Below, piece after piece: positions 1 to 9,668 of a stretch of DNA of 64,000 bases. The stretch's first letter is position 1; every line of letters starts with the position of its first letter. Source of the DNA: SZUA-365 sp034002405 (lineage in GTDB: Bacteria > Bacteroidota > Ignavibacteria > SZUA-365); contig JAVFAS010000002.1 of NCBI GenBank assembly GCA_034002405.1, forward strand, positions 73,449 through 137,448. Direction: 5' to 3'. Made by a program: the position numbers and the translations under genes. Under the pieces are notes generated by a model, which saw nothing but the letters and a program-made list of their open reading frames with translations, was not told the origin of the DNA and searched no databases.

Positions 1-97
1 TCGAGACATTGAACTCCCGCGAGAGAAGAATGCGCATGTATTTCTGGCTTTGCTCATCGTCCTCGACGACAAGGATGCTCTTTTTCTGATCAGACAT
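1..97 (-). CDS. Response-regulator receiver protein (5' end only)
   Basis: Only the first 32 codons are present; the gene leaves the window at its left edge. The translation opens MSDQKKSILVVEDDEQ, which is the first beta strand and acidic pair (EDD) of a CheY-like receiver domain. A GGAG Shine-Dalgarno element sits 7 bases before the ATG at 97. The gene follows the receiver-kinase at 185-3436 on the same strand after an 87-base gap, so it may be that kinase's partner. The phosphoacceptor and any output domain lie outside the window, so DNA-binding or other output cannot be judged. Confidence 0.75.
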   Translation of the reverse strand, partial: MSDQKKSILVVEDDEQSQKYMRILLSREFNVS

Positions 98-184
98 ACA
101 AGATCTCCACGTACGGATGGATACGGTGGCGCAGTGGCAACATACGACTTTGCACAGTAAGAATCGACCTCGGCGCCGGACGTG

Positions 185-3100
185 TCAGGATCCGGCGCGC
201 GGGAAACGGACGTCGCAGCGCGTTCCACTGCCCTTGACGCTGTGCACGGCGATCGTCGCGCCCTGTGCCTCGAGATAGAGCTTGACAAGGGTGAGGCCAA
301 GTCCGACACCCTCGTACCGCCGGTTGTACCCCATGTCTTCCTGTAGATACGGGTCGAATATTTTCTCGAGAAACTGTTCGGATATTCCGATTCCGGTATC
401 TTCAATCGTGACAAGGACGCCGGCATTCTCGTCCTGATTCAGTGACACCGTCACCGAGCCGGTGGACGTGAATTTCACGGCATTGTCCAGAAGGTGTTCA
501 AAGGCTTGCCGGAGGAAATAGTCATCACCGAGGATTTCCACGGCGCCGCAGTGGTTGTGGAAGCGGTACGCCAGGTCTTTCGCGGCTATTGCCTCCGCGT
601 ATTTTTCTCCGATGGTATCGAGGTATTTGTCGATGCGGATGGGAATCCGTTGGGGGACGATGTCATGTGATTTGAATCGCGAGATATTCAGAATCGCATC
701 CACCGTGCGGATCAGACGACGGCTCGCGGCATTGATGGCATTCATGAACTCATGAAGTTCGGGATCGTTGTCATCCGATGTCATCTCCTCGACCAGTGCG
801 AGATACCCCAGGATGATATTCACCGGCGTCCGCACTTCATGTGAAATGTTCGCGATGAACGCATTCTTGATCGCATCCGCCTGCAGCGCCTGTTCCCGCG
901 AGGTGACGAGTTCCCCCTCGGCCGATGCACGGCGGATCGCCGCCCCCAGCGTCTCGGCACTGACGGCCATGGCTTCGATTTCCGAATGCAGCCAGGTGCG
1001 ACGGATACGGCATTCATCGAAACGCATCATGCCCCACCACGTCTCGCCATCGAAGACGGGCATCATGGCGACGGAACGGACATTCTGACGGGCGAGCACG
1101 ATCTGTTCCTCGTTGGGAAGGTCGTCGATGACACACGCGATCGATCTGCCCGCGGCGAGTTCGGAGGCCCATCGGGAAAAGGGAGGGTCGTCGAAGGACT
1201 GTCCGTCGGGAACCCGATCGATCATGATATCGCGCATCTCCGGTCGGATCCAGACGGCCCGTTGACGCATGAGACGGGACGCGTTTCCCTCGTTGACACT
1301 CTCGAGGATCACGACCCGACAGACATTGGCCGCGCTGCCGAGGCGTTCGAGCACTTCCATGATACAGTCCTGCCATCGTGCGGAGCGCAGGAAGCGCGCG
1401 GCGGCGAGTCCCGCGGCGCGGATCAACGCATCACTGCGCCGCAGTTCCTCCTCCTGGGTCTTTCGCGCGGTCACGTCGCGCACGGTAATGAGCGCGGCGG
1501 GCTCGCCTTCGTATCGGATGCGCGTCGCGGCGAATTCCCCGATGCGAATGGTCCCGTCCCGTGTCAGTACACGTCCCTCGTACACGATGGGGGGATCCGT
1601 CGTGCTGCCGCGTTGCGCCACCATGCCGCGCAGTTGCGTCCGATCCTCGGGGTGCACCAGTGACCAGGGATCGCGAGCGAGAAGTTCATCACGCGAGAAT
1701 CCCGTGATCGCCGCGGATTTCTCGTTGACGAACAGGATGCGGTCGTCCCGGTAAATGAACATGGCGTCATGGCTCTTTTCGACGACCGCACGATACAGGA
1801 TTTCGCTTTCCTTTCGTGCTTGCTCCGCATCGAGGCGTGCCAGCACGCCACCGAGCAACGAGGCGATGGATTCGAGCACGCGCTGCACGGAATCGCGGAA
1901 GTTGTCCATCGTCACCGTCGCGACGTCGATAGCCGCGATGCTCCGCCCCGCGTGCATGATCGGAATGAGACCGAATCCACGCACCCCCGTGGAAAGCAAC
2001 ATGGCGCCGAGTCGATCCGACGAAATCTCCGCCGCTCCGATGAAGTGCGACGCACCCTCCCTGATCAGGCGGTCGTGGGCGTGCCGGAATGCCGGATCGT
2101 CGTCCGGCGCGGGGAAGGGCCCCGCCATGCCGCGCCAGAGCACACGTACGAAACCGTCCGACTGCTTTTCGCGAACATACAGTGCCGCCATATCGACATG
2201 CTCGATGCTGAGCAGCCCATGCAGCACCTGCTCGTACACCTCGGTCCGACCCTGCGCGGCGGCAAGGCCGATGGCGATCCGATGCTGCAACCGCATCAGA
2301 TAGGCGACACGGTGGATCTCCGAGATGTTCTTGACCGTCCCCATGACACCAACGCGTTCCCCGAGCACGATGCGACCAACGCTCAGCTGCGCATGCAGAC
2401 GGGAGCCGTCGCGGTGCATCACACTGATTTCGTAGGAAGAGTCCGCATCCTCACCGCGTGCGTGACGGTCGGAATTTTCCAGAAATCGTCCGAGGTCCTC
2501 CGGGGCGATCAGAATCCCGGCTTCCTGGCCTTCGATCTCCGCGACCTCGCGCCCGAGCATCGTGGCCAGTGACGCACTGGAATACGAGATAATATTATCC
2601 GTTACGATGAATATCCCATCCTGACTGTGTTCGACGAGCGTTCGGTACTGGATGGCGAGTTGCGCGCCGTCGCCACGGGTACTGAGTCCTTCCGGCGCGG
2701 CAACCACGGTCCCGTGCAAGATCCCGGTCGACCCTTCGTGCGCGACGCGGTCAAGGGTGATCAGCAGGTGCGGCGCGGTCGCGTGCGGACGATCGGGACG
2801 GGCGAGCAGATACTCGGCGCCACCTCCGCGACGGACACGGTCCAGCATCTCGGCGATGCGAGGACCCTCCGCGGATGTGAAAAATGCGAGGAGTGGCTGG
2901 AGATGCACGTCCGCGATGGATGGCGCCCCAAGCAACATCGCGAGCGATGATGTTGCCGACGCGATGCGACCGTCGGCATCGATCGTGAATGCGGCGTGAA
3001 GCGGAAGTCCGTCATGGATTTCGTCCGTGGAAGCGGACCCGGGCTGACTGTGTCCGATGCCACGGGCGATTGCATAGCGGACGACGCGGGTGAGGATTTC

Positions 3101-3436
3101 GCTGGTGATTCCACCCTTGACGAGATAGTCCTGCGCACCTCGGCGAATGGCCTCCTGCGCGAGACGGTCATCGGCCGACGCCGAGACAATGACCACCGGG
3201 ATCCCCGGTGCGGCCCGCATGATGTGGAGGAGCGTATCGAGGCCTTTCGAATCCGGGAGATTCAGATCGAGCAGGATGACATCGAACGCCCCGGAATCGA
3301 GGAGCCGCACGGCTTCCGCGAGTGTCCCGGCGGTGGCGAAACGAAACTCCGTCGTGTATGATCGTTCAAGCAGCCGTTGGTTGAGACGGGCTTCCCCTTC
3401 ATGATCTTCCAGCAGCAGTACGGAAACACTCTCCAT
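185..3436 (-). CDS. Receiver-PAS-GAF hybrid histidine kinase
   Basis: A cytoplasmic sensor kinase of 1083 residues without membrane segments. An N-terminal receiver (about 1-125) has intact acidic residues (LLLEDHE), phosphoacceptor D57 (LLDLNLPD) and the lysine of DYLVKG. PAS-like and GAF modules follow, with clear PAS domains beginning LVEHSQDGIF and VVEKSHDAMF. The HisKA domain carries H866 in NISHEVRTP. The HATPase has an N box (EHLLDNAVKF) and G boxes (DTGIGIS, GVGLGLTL). I chose ATG 3436 over a longer frame because AGGAG precedes it at good spacing and the receiver fold begins there. The receiver lies at the amino end rather than the usual carboxyl end, suggesting the kinase is itself controlled by an upstream kinase. 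The stimulus is unknown. Confidence 0.9.
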   Translation of the reverse strand: MESVSVLLLEDHEGEARLNQRLLERSYTTEFRFATAGTLAEAVRLLDSGAFDVILLDLNLPDSKGLDTLLHIMRAAPGIPVVIVSASADDRLAQEAIRRGAQDYLVKGGITSEILTRVVRYAIARGIGHSQPGSASTDEIHDGLPLHAAFTIDADGRIASATSSLAMLLGAPSIADVHLQPLLAFFTSAEGPRIAEMLDRVRRGGGAEYLLARPDRPHATAPHLLITLDRVAHEGSTGILHGTVVAAPEGLSTRGDGAQLAIQYRTLVEHSQDGIFIVTDNIISYSSASLATMLGREVAEIEGQEAGILIAPEDLGRFLENSDRHARGEDADSSYEISVMHRDGSRLHAQLSVGRIVLGERVGVMGTVKNISEIHRVAYLMRLQHRIAIGLAAAQGRTEVYEQVLHGLLSIEHVDMAALYVREKQSDGFVRVLWRGMAGPFPAPDDDPAFRHAHDRLIREGASHFIGAAEISSDRLGAMLLSTGVRGFGLIPIMHAGRSIAAIDVATVTMDNFRDSVQRVLESIASLLGGVLARLDAEQARKESEILYRAVVEKSHDAMFIYRDDRILFVNEKSAAITGFSRDELLARDPWSLVHPEDRTQLRGMVAQRGSTTDPPIVYEGRVLTRDGTIRIGEFAATRIRYEGEPAALITVRDVTARKTQEEELRRSDALIRAAGLAAARFLRSARWQDCIMEVLERLGSAANVCRVVILESVNEGNASRLMRQRAVWIRPEMRDIMIDRVPDGQSFDDPPFSRWASELAAGRSIACVIDDLPNEEQIVLARQNVRSVAMMPVFDGETWWGMMRFDECRIRRTWLHSEIEAMAVSAETLGAAIRRASAEGELVTSREQALQADAIKNAFIANISHEVRTPVNIILGYLALVEEMTSDDNDPELHEFMNAINAASRRLIRTVDAILNISRFKSHDIVPQRIPIRIDKYLDTIGEKYAEAIAAKDLAYRFHNHCGAVEILGDDYFLRQAFEHLLDNAVKFTSTGSVTVSLNQDENAGVLVTIEDTGIGISEQFLEKIFDPYLQEDMGYNRRYEGVGLGLTLVKLYLEAQGATIAVHSVKGSGTRCDVRFPRAGS

Positions 3437-3562
3437 CGAAACTCCTGAGGCAACACGTTCCGCACGGTCAGGCGTTGGCGCGAAACGAGAATATCCGGGA
3501 AACTCCTCCGAATCAATGTGTCGAATGATACGGCAAATCGTCACGCATGACAAGATGCCGGA

Positions 3563-4720
3563 TCATTTTTCCACATCGACATACCGGCGCGGCACACGGG
3601 CGCTCAGCATGGTCAGAATCTCGTACGGAATCGTTCCGCAAAATTCCGCCAGCTCCTCGATGGTGACACCGCCATCGTTCTGCGTTCCGATCAGCACGAC
3701 CTCATCACCCGTGTATGCCGAGTCCTGTCCGATATCGACCATGCATTGATCCATGGAGATGCGACCCACGATCGGATAGCGTTTGCCGTGGATCAGAACC
3801 TGCGCGCGATTCGACAGGCTGCGGGCGTACCCGTCCCCGTAGCCCACCGGCAAGGTCACCACGCGCGTGTCACGGACCGCGGTCCACGTCCGATCGTACC
3901 CGATCGACGCACCTTCACGGACGACCTTGAAGTACACGACGCGGGTCTTCATGCGCAGGGCCGGGCGCAACACCACGCTCCGTTGCACCTCCGGGGATGG
4001 ATAGACACCATAGAGCATGATGCCCGGACGAACCATGTCGAGTATGCTGTCGGGGTGCTGAAGCACGGCCGCGGAATTGGCGATATGTCGCACGGGCATC
4101 GGCAGTCCGTGGCGGGGGAAATACTCGAGCGTCTCGAGAAAGCGATCGAGTTGCAAACGGGTGTAGGCGGGATCGGAATCGTGTGACGATGCGAAATGGG
4201 AGAACACCCCGCGCAGTTCGCAATGCGAACTCTCCTGCAACGCATCGAAAAGGCGCCAGGCATTCTCGTGCCGGATCCCGATGCGTCCCATCCCCGTGTC
4301 GATTTTCACATGGACCATCGCCCGCGTTCCCATGGCGGCGGCGGTGGCTTCGATCTGTTCGAGCTTGAAGAGGCTGGACGCGGGGATCTGCAGGTCGTAT
4401 TCCAGAAAATGCGCGATCTGATTTCCGATGATGCCGCCAAGCACGAGGATCGGTGCGGTGACCCCGGCCCGCCGTAAGGCAATCCCCTCCTCGAGGAAAG
4501 CCACACCCAGTTCGTCGACGCCGAACCGCAGCAACTCCCGCGCGGTGCGGAGCAGCCCGTGGCCGTACGCGTTCGCCTTGACCGTTGCCATGATTCTCGC
4601 GTCACCAACCCGTTCGCGCACACGCGCCACATTCGCATGCAGCGCCGCGAGATCGACCTCGATCACGGTGGGACGCAGGGCGATGCTGTCGTCATCGAAT
4701 ATGCTTTCGATCATCGACAC
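3563..4720 (-). CDS. alr: Alanine racemase
   Basis: A PLP-dependent enzyme that interconverts L- and D-alanine to supply D-Ala for peptidoglycan. At 385 residues it has normal length for the family. The PLP lysine is K48 in the signature ATVKANAYGHG, and the catalytic tyrosine motif GYDRTW appears near residue 275. The reading frame opens with GTG at 4720, 6 bases after a GAGG; an ATG two codons later (4714) is the alternative. Only 8 bases separate it from the stop of the upstream PAS/GAF gene, so the two are probably co-transcribed and translationally coupled. That is an odd pairing of a cell-wall enzyme with a sensor protein. Confidence 0.95.
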   Translation of the reverse strand: MSMIESIFDDDSIALRPTVIEVDLAALHANVARVRERVGDARIMATVKANAYGHGLLRTARELLRFGVDELGVAFLEEGIALRRAGVTAPILVLGGIIGNQIAHFLEYDLQIPASSLFKLEQIEATAAAMGTRAMVHVKIDTGMGRIGIRHENAWRLFDALQESSHCELRGVFSHFASSHDSDPAYTRLQLDRFLETLEYFPRHGLPMPVRHIANSAAVLQHPDSILDMVRPGIMLYGVYPSPEVQRSVVLRPALRMKTRVVYFKVVREGASIGYDRTWTAVRDTRVVTLPVGYGDGYARSLSNRAQVLIHGKRYPIVGRISMDQCMVDIGQDSAYTGDEVVLIGTQNDGGVTIEELAEFCGTIPYEILTMLSARVPRRYVDVEK

Positions 4721-4728
4721 GCGCGCCC

Positions 4729-6945
4729 TCAGTCACACAGGAGTACGAACTGCTGGATTTCGCCATTGGGGATGATGAAAACCTGACACGCCATCGACGC
4801 GCCCGCCAGCGGCAGCGAAAGCGTCGTGCCGCTCTCCTTGAGCGAAAGAAGCGACGCGAGGAAATCCGCGGCGTCCTCCGGGAAAAGGAGTTTCAGATCT
4901 TGCTCACCTGATTGCTGGAGCCGGGGAAACCGCGCCCGAGCCGCGGCGTTGGCGTGCAGCACCCTCGCCTCGTCGTAAAACCGGGCGATGCGGGTTTCGG
5001 CCTTTGCCCGTGGCCCGAAGCGGGGCACCTCGAGTCGCAGGACGGCGGGTCGGTCTTCACCCGCATCCATGGAGGCCGCCGGGGGAACGGTCATCGAATG
5101 GTCCGCGGCCGCCGCGGGTGCATCGGCCGCCGCGGGTGCATCGAGTGCCGCGGTCGCTGCCGCGTCGGTTCGGTCGGTGCGGTATGCCACGTAGAGAAGC
5201 TCCTCGTGTTCCGACGCACCGAGAACCGGGACGATACGCCAGCGCCAGTGCATCACGGTGCCCTGCCAGTCGGTGAATATCTCGTCGCCCGCGACCGATT
5301 CCCCCGCGGCGGCGCGTGACAGTTGCTGATGGATGTCGCGATGATAGGCGGCGTACATGAAGTCCGTCACGAAGGTCCCGATAATCCCCGTGCTTCGGAA
5401 GGGTTCATCGATCAATTCCAGAAACACCGCATTGGCGTCCTCGCAGCGGAAAGGTTCGCGCCGATCGAAGCGGGCGACGGCGACGGGAAGCAGATCGTGG
5501 AACGCCTCGATCATGGTCTGTTGCAATTCCATCGCTCCGCGCGCCGCGCGTACCTCGCCGGCCTGACGCCGGATGCCGAGACCAAACGAAAACAGCACGG
5601 CGATTTCCTTGAGTCGTTCCAGCTCGGTTCCGACGAACGCATTTCGCTCCCGCGAATACATCGAGAGAAGTCCGAGTTCGCCGCCGTCGTACTGCAGCGG
5701 GAAACAGACGAGCGAATGGAGTCCCGTCCGCTCCGTCTGCATTCGCCACGGCTCATAACTCGCGTCGGTCGCGAGATCCGCCACGACCACGGGCGTGCCG
5801 GTTTTGATCGCGCGGCCGTAGGGACCGTTCCCAAACTCGCTCTCGTCATAGCGCACCCTGATTTTCATCAGGTAATCGGCCGCGTCGCCGGCACTGACGG
5901 TCGGGTGGATGCGCTCATCGGTCGCCTTCTTCACGCCCCGCCAGGCCAGGGCATATTCTCCGGTCCGCACCAGCAGCTCGCAGAACTGCCGTTCGAGATC
6001 GTCTTCGGAACCGGCGGTGAGTACGGCCTGCACCGCCTCGCGGTACATCGTGCTCTGCCGGGTGTCGCGGCGTTGCTGTTCCTTCCGCTCGACACTGTCC
6101 TCGTACGGCCGGATGCATCCGATCGCCCCGGAGAGTGTTCCCGACTCATCGAACAGCGGTGCGGTGTTGATCATCATCATGCGCCGCGTCCCATCGGTGG
6201 CGAGCATGTTGATGCGACGATTGGATAAGGGCTGCTCCTCGACCAGCGTGATCATCAGCGGATGATTCGAGATGCTCAGTGGCGTCCCGTCGCTGTCGAC
6301 CAGGCGCCACCGCGAGTCGGTGCACGAACGTCCGATGATCTCGCTTTTCGGAAGGCCAAGCATCCGTTCCGCGGTCACGTTGCTGTCGGTAATGCCGCCG
6401 CGGGTATCCACCACGAGCACGCCGTCGGAGATGGTGTGCATGAGGATCTGCTCCCGGGACCGCACGGTCGAGGTCAACCGCGGGTCTTCCTCGGCTTCGG
6501 TGCGTTTGCCGATGCAAAGGACGTAGTTCCGCGCTCGATAGGTGACAAACAACGCGGTGATCTGTTTCGGCTGGAGACTGCCGTCCTTGCACACATGGGA
6601 GGTCATGAACATATCGCGTTCGCCGCTCTGCTTGAGACGCGAGACGCGTCCGAGCCACGCCGCCCGGGAGTTACCGGGATCGATGGTCGGCATGGCCATC
6701 CCGAGCAATTCCTGCTCCTCGTACCCGAGCATGTCGAGTGCGGTCTCGTTGGCATAGACGAAGCGACCGGTCTCGGTCACCAGAAAGAGTTCGTCACCTT
6801 CCGAGCCTTCCGCGAGGTCGAACAACGCCTCTTCGTCGAACTTGCCGTTCGTCCCATTCGCCGTGCTGAATTCGTCGAATTGCCGTTGCAGACGGTGAAT
6901 TTCCTCGATCAATTCGGCTTTGGTCATGCGTGCGGTGTCGGTCAT
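4729..6945 (-). CDS. PAS/GAF multi-sensor protein without an output domain
   Basis: A soluble protein of 738 residues. A short coiled segment (TKAELIEEIHRLQRQFDEF) is followed by a PAS domain (about 45-140), a second PAS (about 165-280), a GAF domain (about 305-455) and a further PAS-like region (about 465-575). An Ala-rich linker and a weak PAS-like tail follow. I find no HisKA, HATPase, GGDEF, EAL, phosphatase or DNA-binding domain, so it ends without a recognisable effector. The linker carries an in-frame 18-base tandem duplication coding DAPAAA twice. ATG 6945 is chosen because GAGAGG precedes it. It may be a partner or scaffold for the neighbouring kinase; this is inference. Confidence 0.8.
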   Translation of the reverse strand: MTDTARMTKAELIEEIHRLQRQFDEFSTANGTNGKFDEEALFDLAEGSEGDELFLVTETGRFVYANETALDMLGYEEQELLGMAMPTIDPGNSRAAWLGRVSRLKQSGERDMFMTSHVCKDGSLQPKQITALFVTYRARNYVLCIGKRTEAEEDPRLTSTVRSREQILMHTISDGVLVVDTRGGITDSNVTAERMLGLPKSEIIGRSCTDSRWRLVDSDGTPLSISNHPLMITLVEEQPLSNRRINMLATDGTRRMMMINTAPLFDESGTLSGAIGCIRPYEDSVERKEQQRRDTRQSTMYREAVQAVLTAGSEDDLERQFCELLVRTGEYALAWRGVKKATDERIHPTVSAGDAADYLMKIRVRYDESEFGNGPYGRAIKTGTPVVVADLATDASYEPWRMQTERTGLHSLVCFPLQYDGGELGLLSMYSRERNAFVGTELERLKEIAVLFSFGLGIRRQAGEVRAARGAMELQQTMIEAFHDLLPVAVARFDRREPFRCEDANAVFLELIDEPFRSTGIIGTFVTDFMYAAYHRDIHQQLSRAAAGESVAGDEIFTDWQGTVMHWRWRIVPVLGASEHEELLYVAYRTDRTDAAATAALDAPAAADAPAAAADHSMTVPPAASMDAGEDRPAVLRLEVPRFGPRAKAETRIARFYDEARVLHANAAARARFPRLQQSGEQDLKLLFPEDAADFLASLLSLKESGTTLSLPLAGASMACQVFIIPNGEIQQFVLLCD
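5107..5142. repeat. 18-bp in-frame tandem duplication in the PAS/GAF gene
   Basis: Two identical adjacent copies of an 18-base unit (5107-5124 and 5125-5142) followed by a diverged partial copy. It lies inside the Ala-rich linker and keeps the frame because 18 is a multiple of three. Confidence 0.85.
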
Positions 6946-7065
6946 GAAAACCTCTCGGGATCGTGTGCGGTCACAGGGCGACGCAGCACCGCTCCGTCTC
7001 TCGGAGTGGTACTGCCGCACCGCGAAACATTCCGCGTGGACGCGGGGAACGCTTGTCGGTGCCAG

Positions 7066-8673
7066 TCAGGGCAGGATGGTGAGCAGACGGGTCGCGGTCT
7101 CGACCGACCCGTCGTGATGATGCAGTAATGCGCGGCACAGGTACACACCCGGCGAACAGTCACGGATATCGAGTGTCACGGTGCTGCTACCGTTTCCGAT
7201 CCGATGAATGGACGAGCCCCCGGCGCGGCGCCCCATCATGTCGAACAGGGCGAGCTCCGCCTCGCCACCGGACCCGGCATACAGTTCCAGCCGGAGCGTG
7301 GCACCCGCGGTCGAGGGAAACGGATTCGGATAGGCATCGATGCGGAACCCGGTCGTCGCCGGAGAAGGCCCGGTCACACCGGTGGGATCAAGATCGATCA
7401 GGGCCGTATGAATGCTCAGTTCGCCCTGGTCGAGTTCGACCCATATCGGACGCACTCGTCCGTTATAGGCGGCGATTCCGTTATAATCACCGAAAAAGAC
7501 CATCGGACTGGGGTAGAACGCCACGTCACTCAACCGCTGGTTCGAGAAGGTTTCCCCGCCATCGGTCGAACGGGCAAGATAGACGTCGGTCGAATCGGTC
7601 GCGTAGGCCCGGCGATCGTGAAACACAATCCAGAGGTCGCCGGTGATGGGATCGACCGTCGCCCAGGTAAAAAACTGGTCTCGTCCGTTTCCCACGTCGT
7701 CATCGTTGACCCGGATGGGCGCGGACCAGGTCTCCCCGCGGTCCGTCGATTTCAAGATAAACACATCCGGATCGCCATTTCTCACGTCAACCCAGTTGAC
7801 GTAGATCGTGCCCCGATGCGGCGACGACGAGATATCCGCCACCGTCACCGGCAGGCCATTGGACCGCGAAATCCCGGAAATATTGATATCCCAGCCTCCC
7901 GGCATGTCCGAGATCAGTTTATCGGTGCCGAAGGTGACACCGCCATCGAACGAGCGGTCGAAATACAGTCCGTCCGGTCCGGCCCACGCGAGATAGATTT
8001 CGCCGGCCGGCCCCACGGCGGGCACGGCACCTTCGACGGTTTCATCACTGTCGACGGCGTTCCCACCGGTGTCGCTGACGCGGACGAAGGGCTCGAAGCT
8101 CTCGCCGCGGTCGGTCGAGCGCGCGAAGACGATCACACTGCTGTCGGCCGGATCCGCGCTTCCATACTTCGTGAAATCCGTCCATGCGGCATAGAGGAAA
8201 CCCCGGTAGGGGCTGTCTGTCATGTCCGTGGCGAGATATTCCTTGTCCTGCAGGCTCGAACTGAACAGGCTACCGGCGCGGGCACTGTCGGAACTCGGGC
8301 CGCGAAGCTTGACCGGCGCGGACCAGGTCAGCCCGCCATCGTCGCTGCGTCGCACGATGATCGCATCCCAACCGTAGACGAGGTTCGCGATATAGGCACG
8401 GCCGGTGTGGTCGAACAGCACGGCGGGATCGCCCCACGTTCCCCCGGTCAGTTCGCCCTGCGTCCAGGTGAGACCACCGTCGAACGAGGCGTAATGCCAG
8501 CGAAGATTCGACCCCGCGATGATATTGTCGGGATCGAGCGGATTGATCGCGATACTGACTTCCTCGGCCGAACTGCCGGGAAGATCGATGCGAACACTTC
8601 GCGGTTGTGCCGCGATGTTCGAAACAAACAACAACAGACCGGCGAGCAGCAGAGAACGTGTTCGAATGCTCAT
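7066..8673 (-). CDS. Secreted Asp-box (BNR/sialidase-like) protein with T9SS sorting domain
   Basis: A secreted protein of 535 residues. From ATG 8673 it has a signal peptide (RTRSLLLAGLLLFVSNIAAQ). The body carries at least six Asp-box repeats of form S-x-D-x-G-x-T-[WF], such as SFDGGLTW, SDDGGLTW, STDRGETW and STDGGETF, typical of a six-bladed sialidase-like beta-propeller. The last 80 or so residues (starting DAYPNPFP and containing LFDMMGRR and SPGVYLCR) form a type IX secretion C-terminal domain. The protein is therefore predicted to cross the outer membrane and be surface-attached or released. I see no sialidase catalytic arginine signature, so enzymatic activity should not be assumed. 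No clear Shine-Dalgarno precedes the start. Confidence 0.85.
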   Translation of the reverse strand: MSIRTRSLLLAGLLLFVSNIAAQPRSVRIDLPGSSAEEVSIAINPLDPDNIIAGSNLRWHYASFDGGLTWTQGELTGGTWGDPAVLFDHTGRAYIANLVYGWDAIIVRRSDDGGLTWSAPVKLRGPSSDSARAGSLFSSSLQDKEYLATDMTDSPYRGFLYAAWTDFTKYGSADPADSSVIVFARSTDRGESFEPFVRVSDTGGNAVDSDETVEGAVPAVGPAGEIYLAWAGPDGLYFDRSFDGGVTFGTDKLISDMPGGWDINISGISRSNGLPVTVADISSSPHRGTIYVNWVDVRNGDPDVFILKSTDRGETWSAPIRVNDDDVGNGRDQFFTWATVDPITGDLWIVFHDRRAYATDSTDVYLARSTDGGETFSNQRLSDVAFYPSPMVFFGDYNGIAAYNGRVRPIWVELDQGELSIHTALIDLDPTGVTGPSPATTGFRIDAYPNPFPSTAGATLRLELYAGSGGEAELALFDMMGRRAGGSSIHRIGNGSSTVTLDIRDCSPGVYLCRALLHHHDGSVETATRLLTILP

Positions 8674-8798
8674 CGAATGCGGATGAATTCCGGGGGTAGC
8701 ATCCGGAATGTGATGGGAGTGAATCCGGCGTTGTCGCGCCACGCCGGCGTGGTTGTGGTCAGGTTACCGTCCTGCAGAATCGGGATGCTTCCGCGATG

Positions 8799-9500
8799 TC
8801 ACGTTGCCCCATTGAGATGCGTGAAGATCGTAATCGTAAAATACACACCAAATCCAATGATCACAAGCGCGGTGATCGACGCGGCGAAACGGACGAAACC
8901 ATCGGAAATGACATGGCGCCGGTTGCGCACGAACAGCGCCAGCGAGAGAAACCAGGCCATGCTGCCGATCCCGACGGAGAAGGAAAACAGCAGTTTGTGC
9001 GCGACGCTGTCCGCGAGCAGTCCGTGCGCACTGATGAAACTCAGCACCGCCACCCATGAAAAAAACAGGGTCGGATTCGCCAGTGTCATCGAGATGCCGA
9101 TAAGAATTCCCTTGTAATGCGAGCGCTCGAAGAACCGTGTTCGCACGACCGGAAGATCCGCGAGCGTGCTGTCGTCGTCCGGAACCACCTCCTCGGTCTC
9201 CCGACCGATGCGTTTGCGTTCGAAGACTAGCATCTTCACCCCGTATCCGATCAGAAACACGGAAAACACCATTTGCACGACGGCATTCTGCAGATACGGA
9301 TTCACCAGGGCGATGAGGCCGAGCGTGATAATAAGACAGTAGAAGACGTCGACGACCACCGCTCCGACCGCGACCAGCACGCCCTTGCGGGTTTCGCCCT
9401 GCAGGGTTCGCTGCGCGACGTAAATCGACGTCGGACCAAGCGGCACCGTGATCAGAATGCCGACGAGGATCCCAAGGACTACGGTCACGATATAGTGCAT
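8799..9500 (-). CDS. LysE/RhtB-family amino-acid exporter
   Basis: An integral inner-membrane protein of 233 residues with about six hydrophobic segments. The N-terminus VVLGILVGILITVPLGPTSI matches the conserved start of LysE/RhtB exporters, where a G-x(3)-P-GP element lies in the first helix. A charged cytoplasmic loop (ERKRIGRETEEVVPDDD) sits near the middle, and an ISMTLANPTLFFSW segment matches the family's second conserved motif. Members export amino acids or related small molecules; the substrate here is unknown. ATG 9500 was chosen because the family motif follows at once, while upstream residues look like translated intergenic sequence. No strong Shine-Dalgarno is visible. Confidence 0.85.
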   Translation of the reverse strand: MHYIVTVVLGILVGILITVPLGPTSIYVAQRTLQGETRKGVLVAVGAVVVDVFYCLIITLGLIALVNPYLQNAVVQMVFSVFLIGYGVKMLVFERKRIGRETEEVVPDDDSTLADLPVVRTRFFERSHYKGILIGISMTLANPTLFFSWVAVLSFISAHGLLADSVAHKLLFSFSVGIGSMAWFLSLALFVRNRRHVISDGFVRFAASITALVIIGFGVYFTITIFTHLNGAT

Positions 9501-9586
9501 GCAGGACTGGCTGGTTGCTCGAATCGAAAGCGCGTGGAGGACCTGAGCCCTTGAAGCTAAGAAAATCACGTCTATGATCAAAGACG

Positions 9587-9665
9587 GCCGCGTCCCGCGC
9601 AGCCGCGTCCCGCGCAGCCGTTTTCGGCGTGGGGGCTTCGGGCGCGGCCGTTTCGGGCGTGGCGG
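9587..9665. repeat. Short GC-rich tandem repeats between the LysE and AbgT genes
   Basis: A 15-base unit is repeated twice exactly (9587-9601, 9602-9616). It is followed by three diverged units of about 15 bases built on TTTCGGGCGTGGCGG (9617-9665). The tract is non-coding and fills most of the gap between two minus-strand genes. Confidence 0.75.
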
Positions 9666-9668
9666 TGA

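Noticed and set aside
7066..8673. Sialidase enzyme
   Set aside because: Asp boxes alone do not show activity. I cannot find the FRIP motif or the arginine triad of sialidases.
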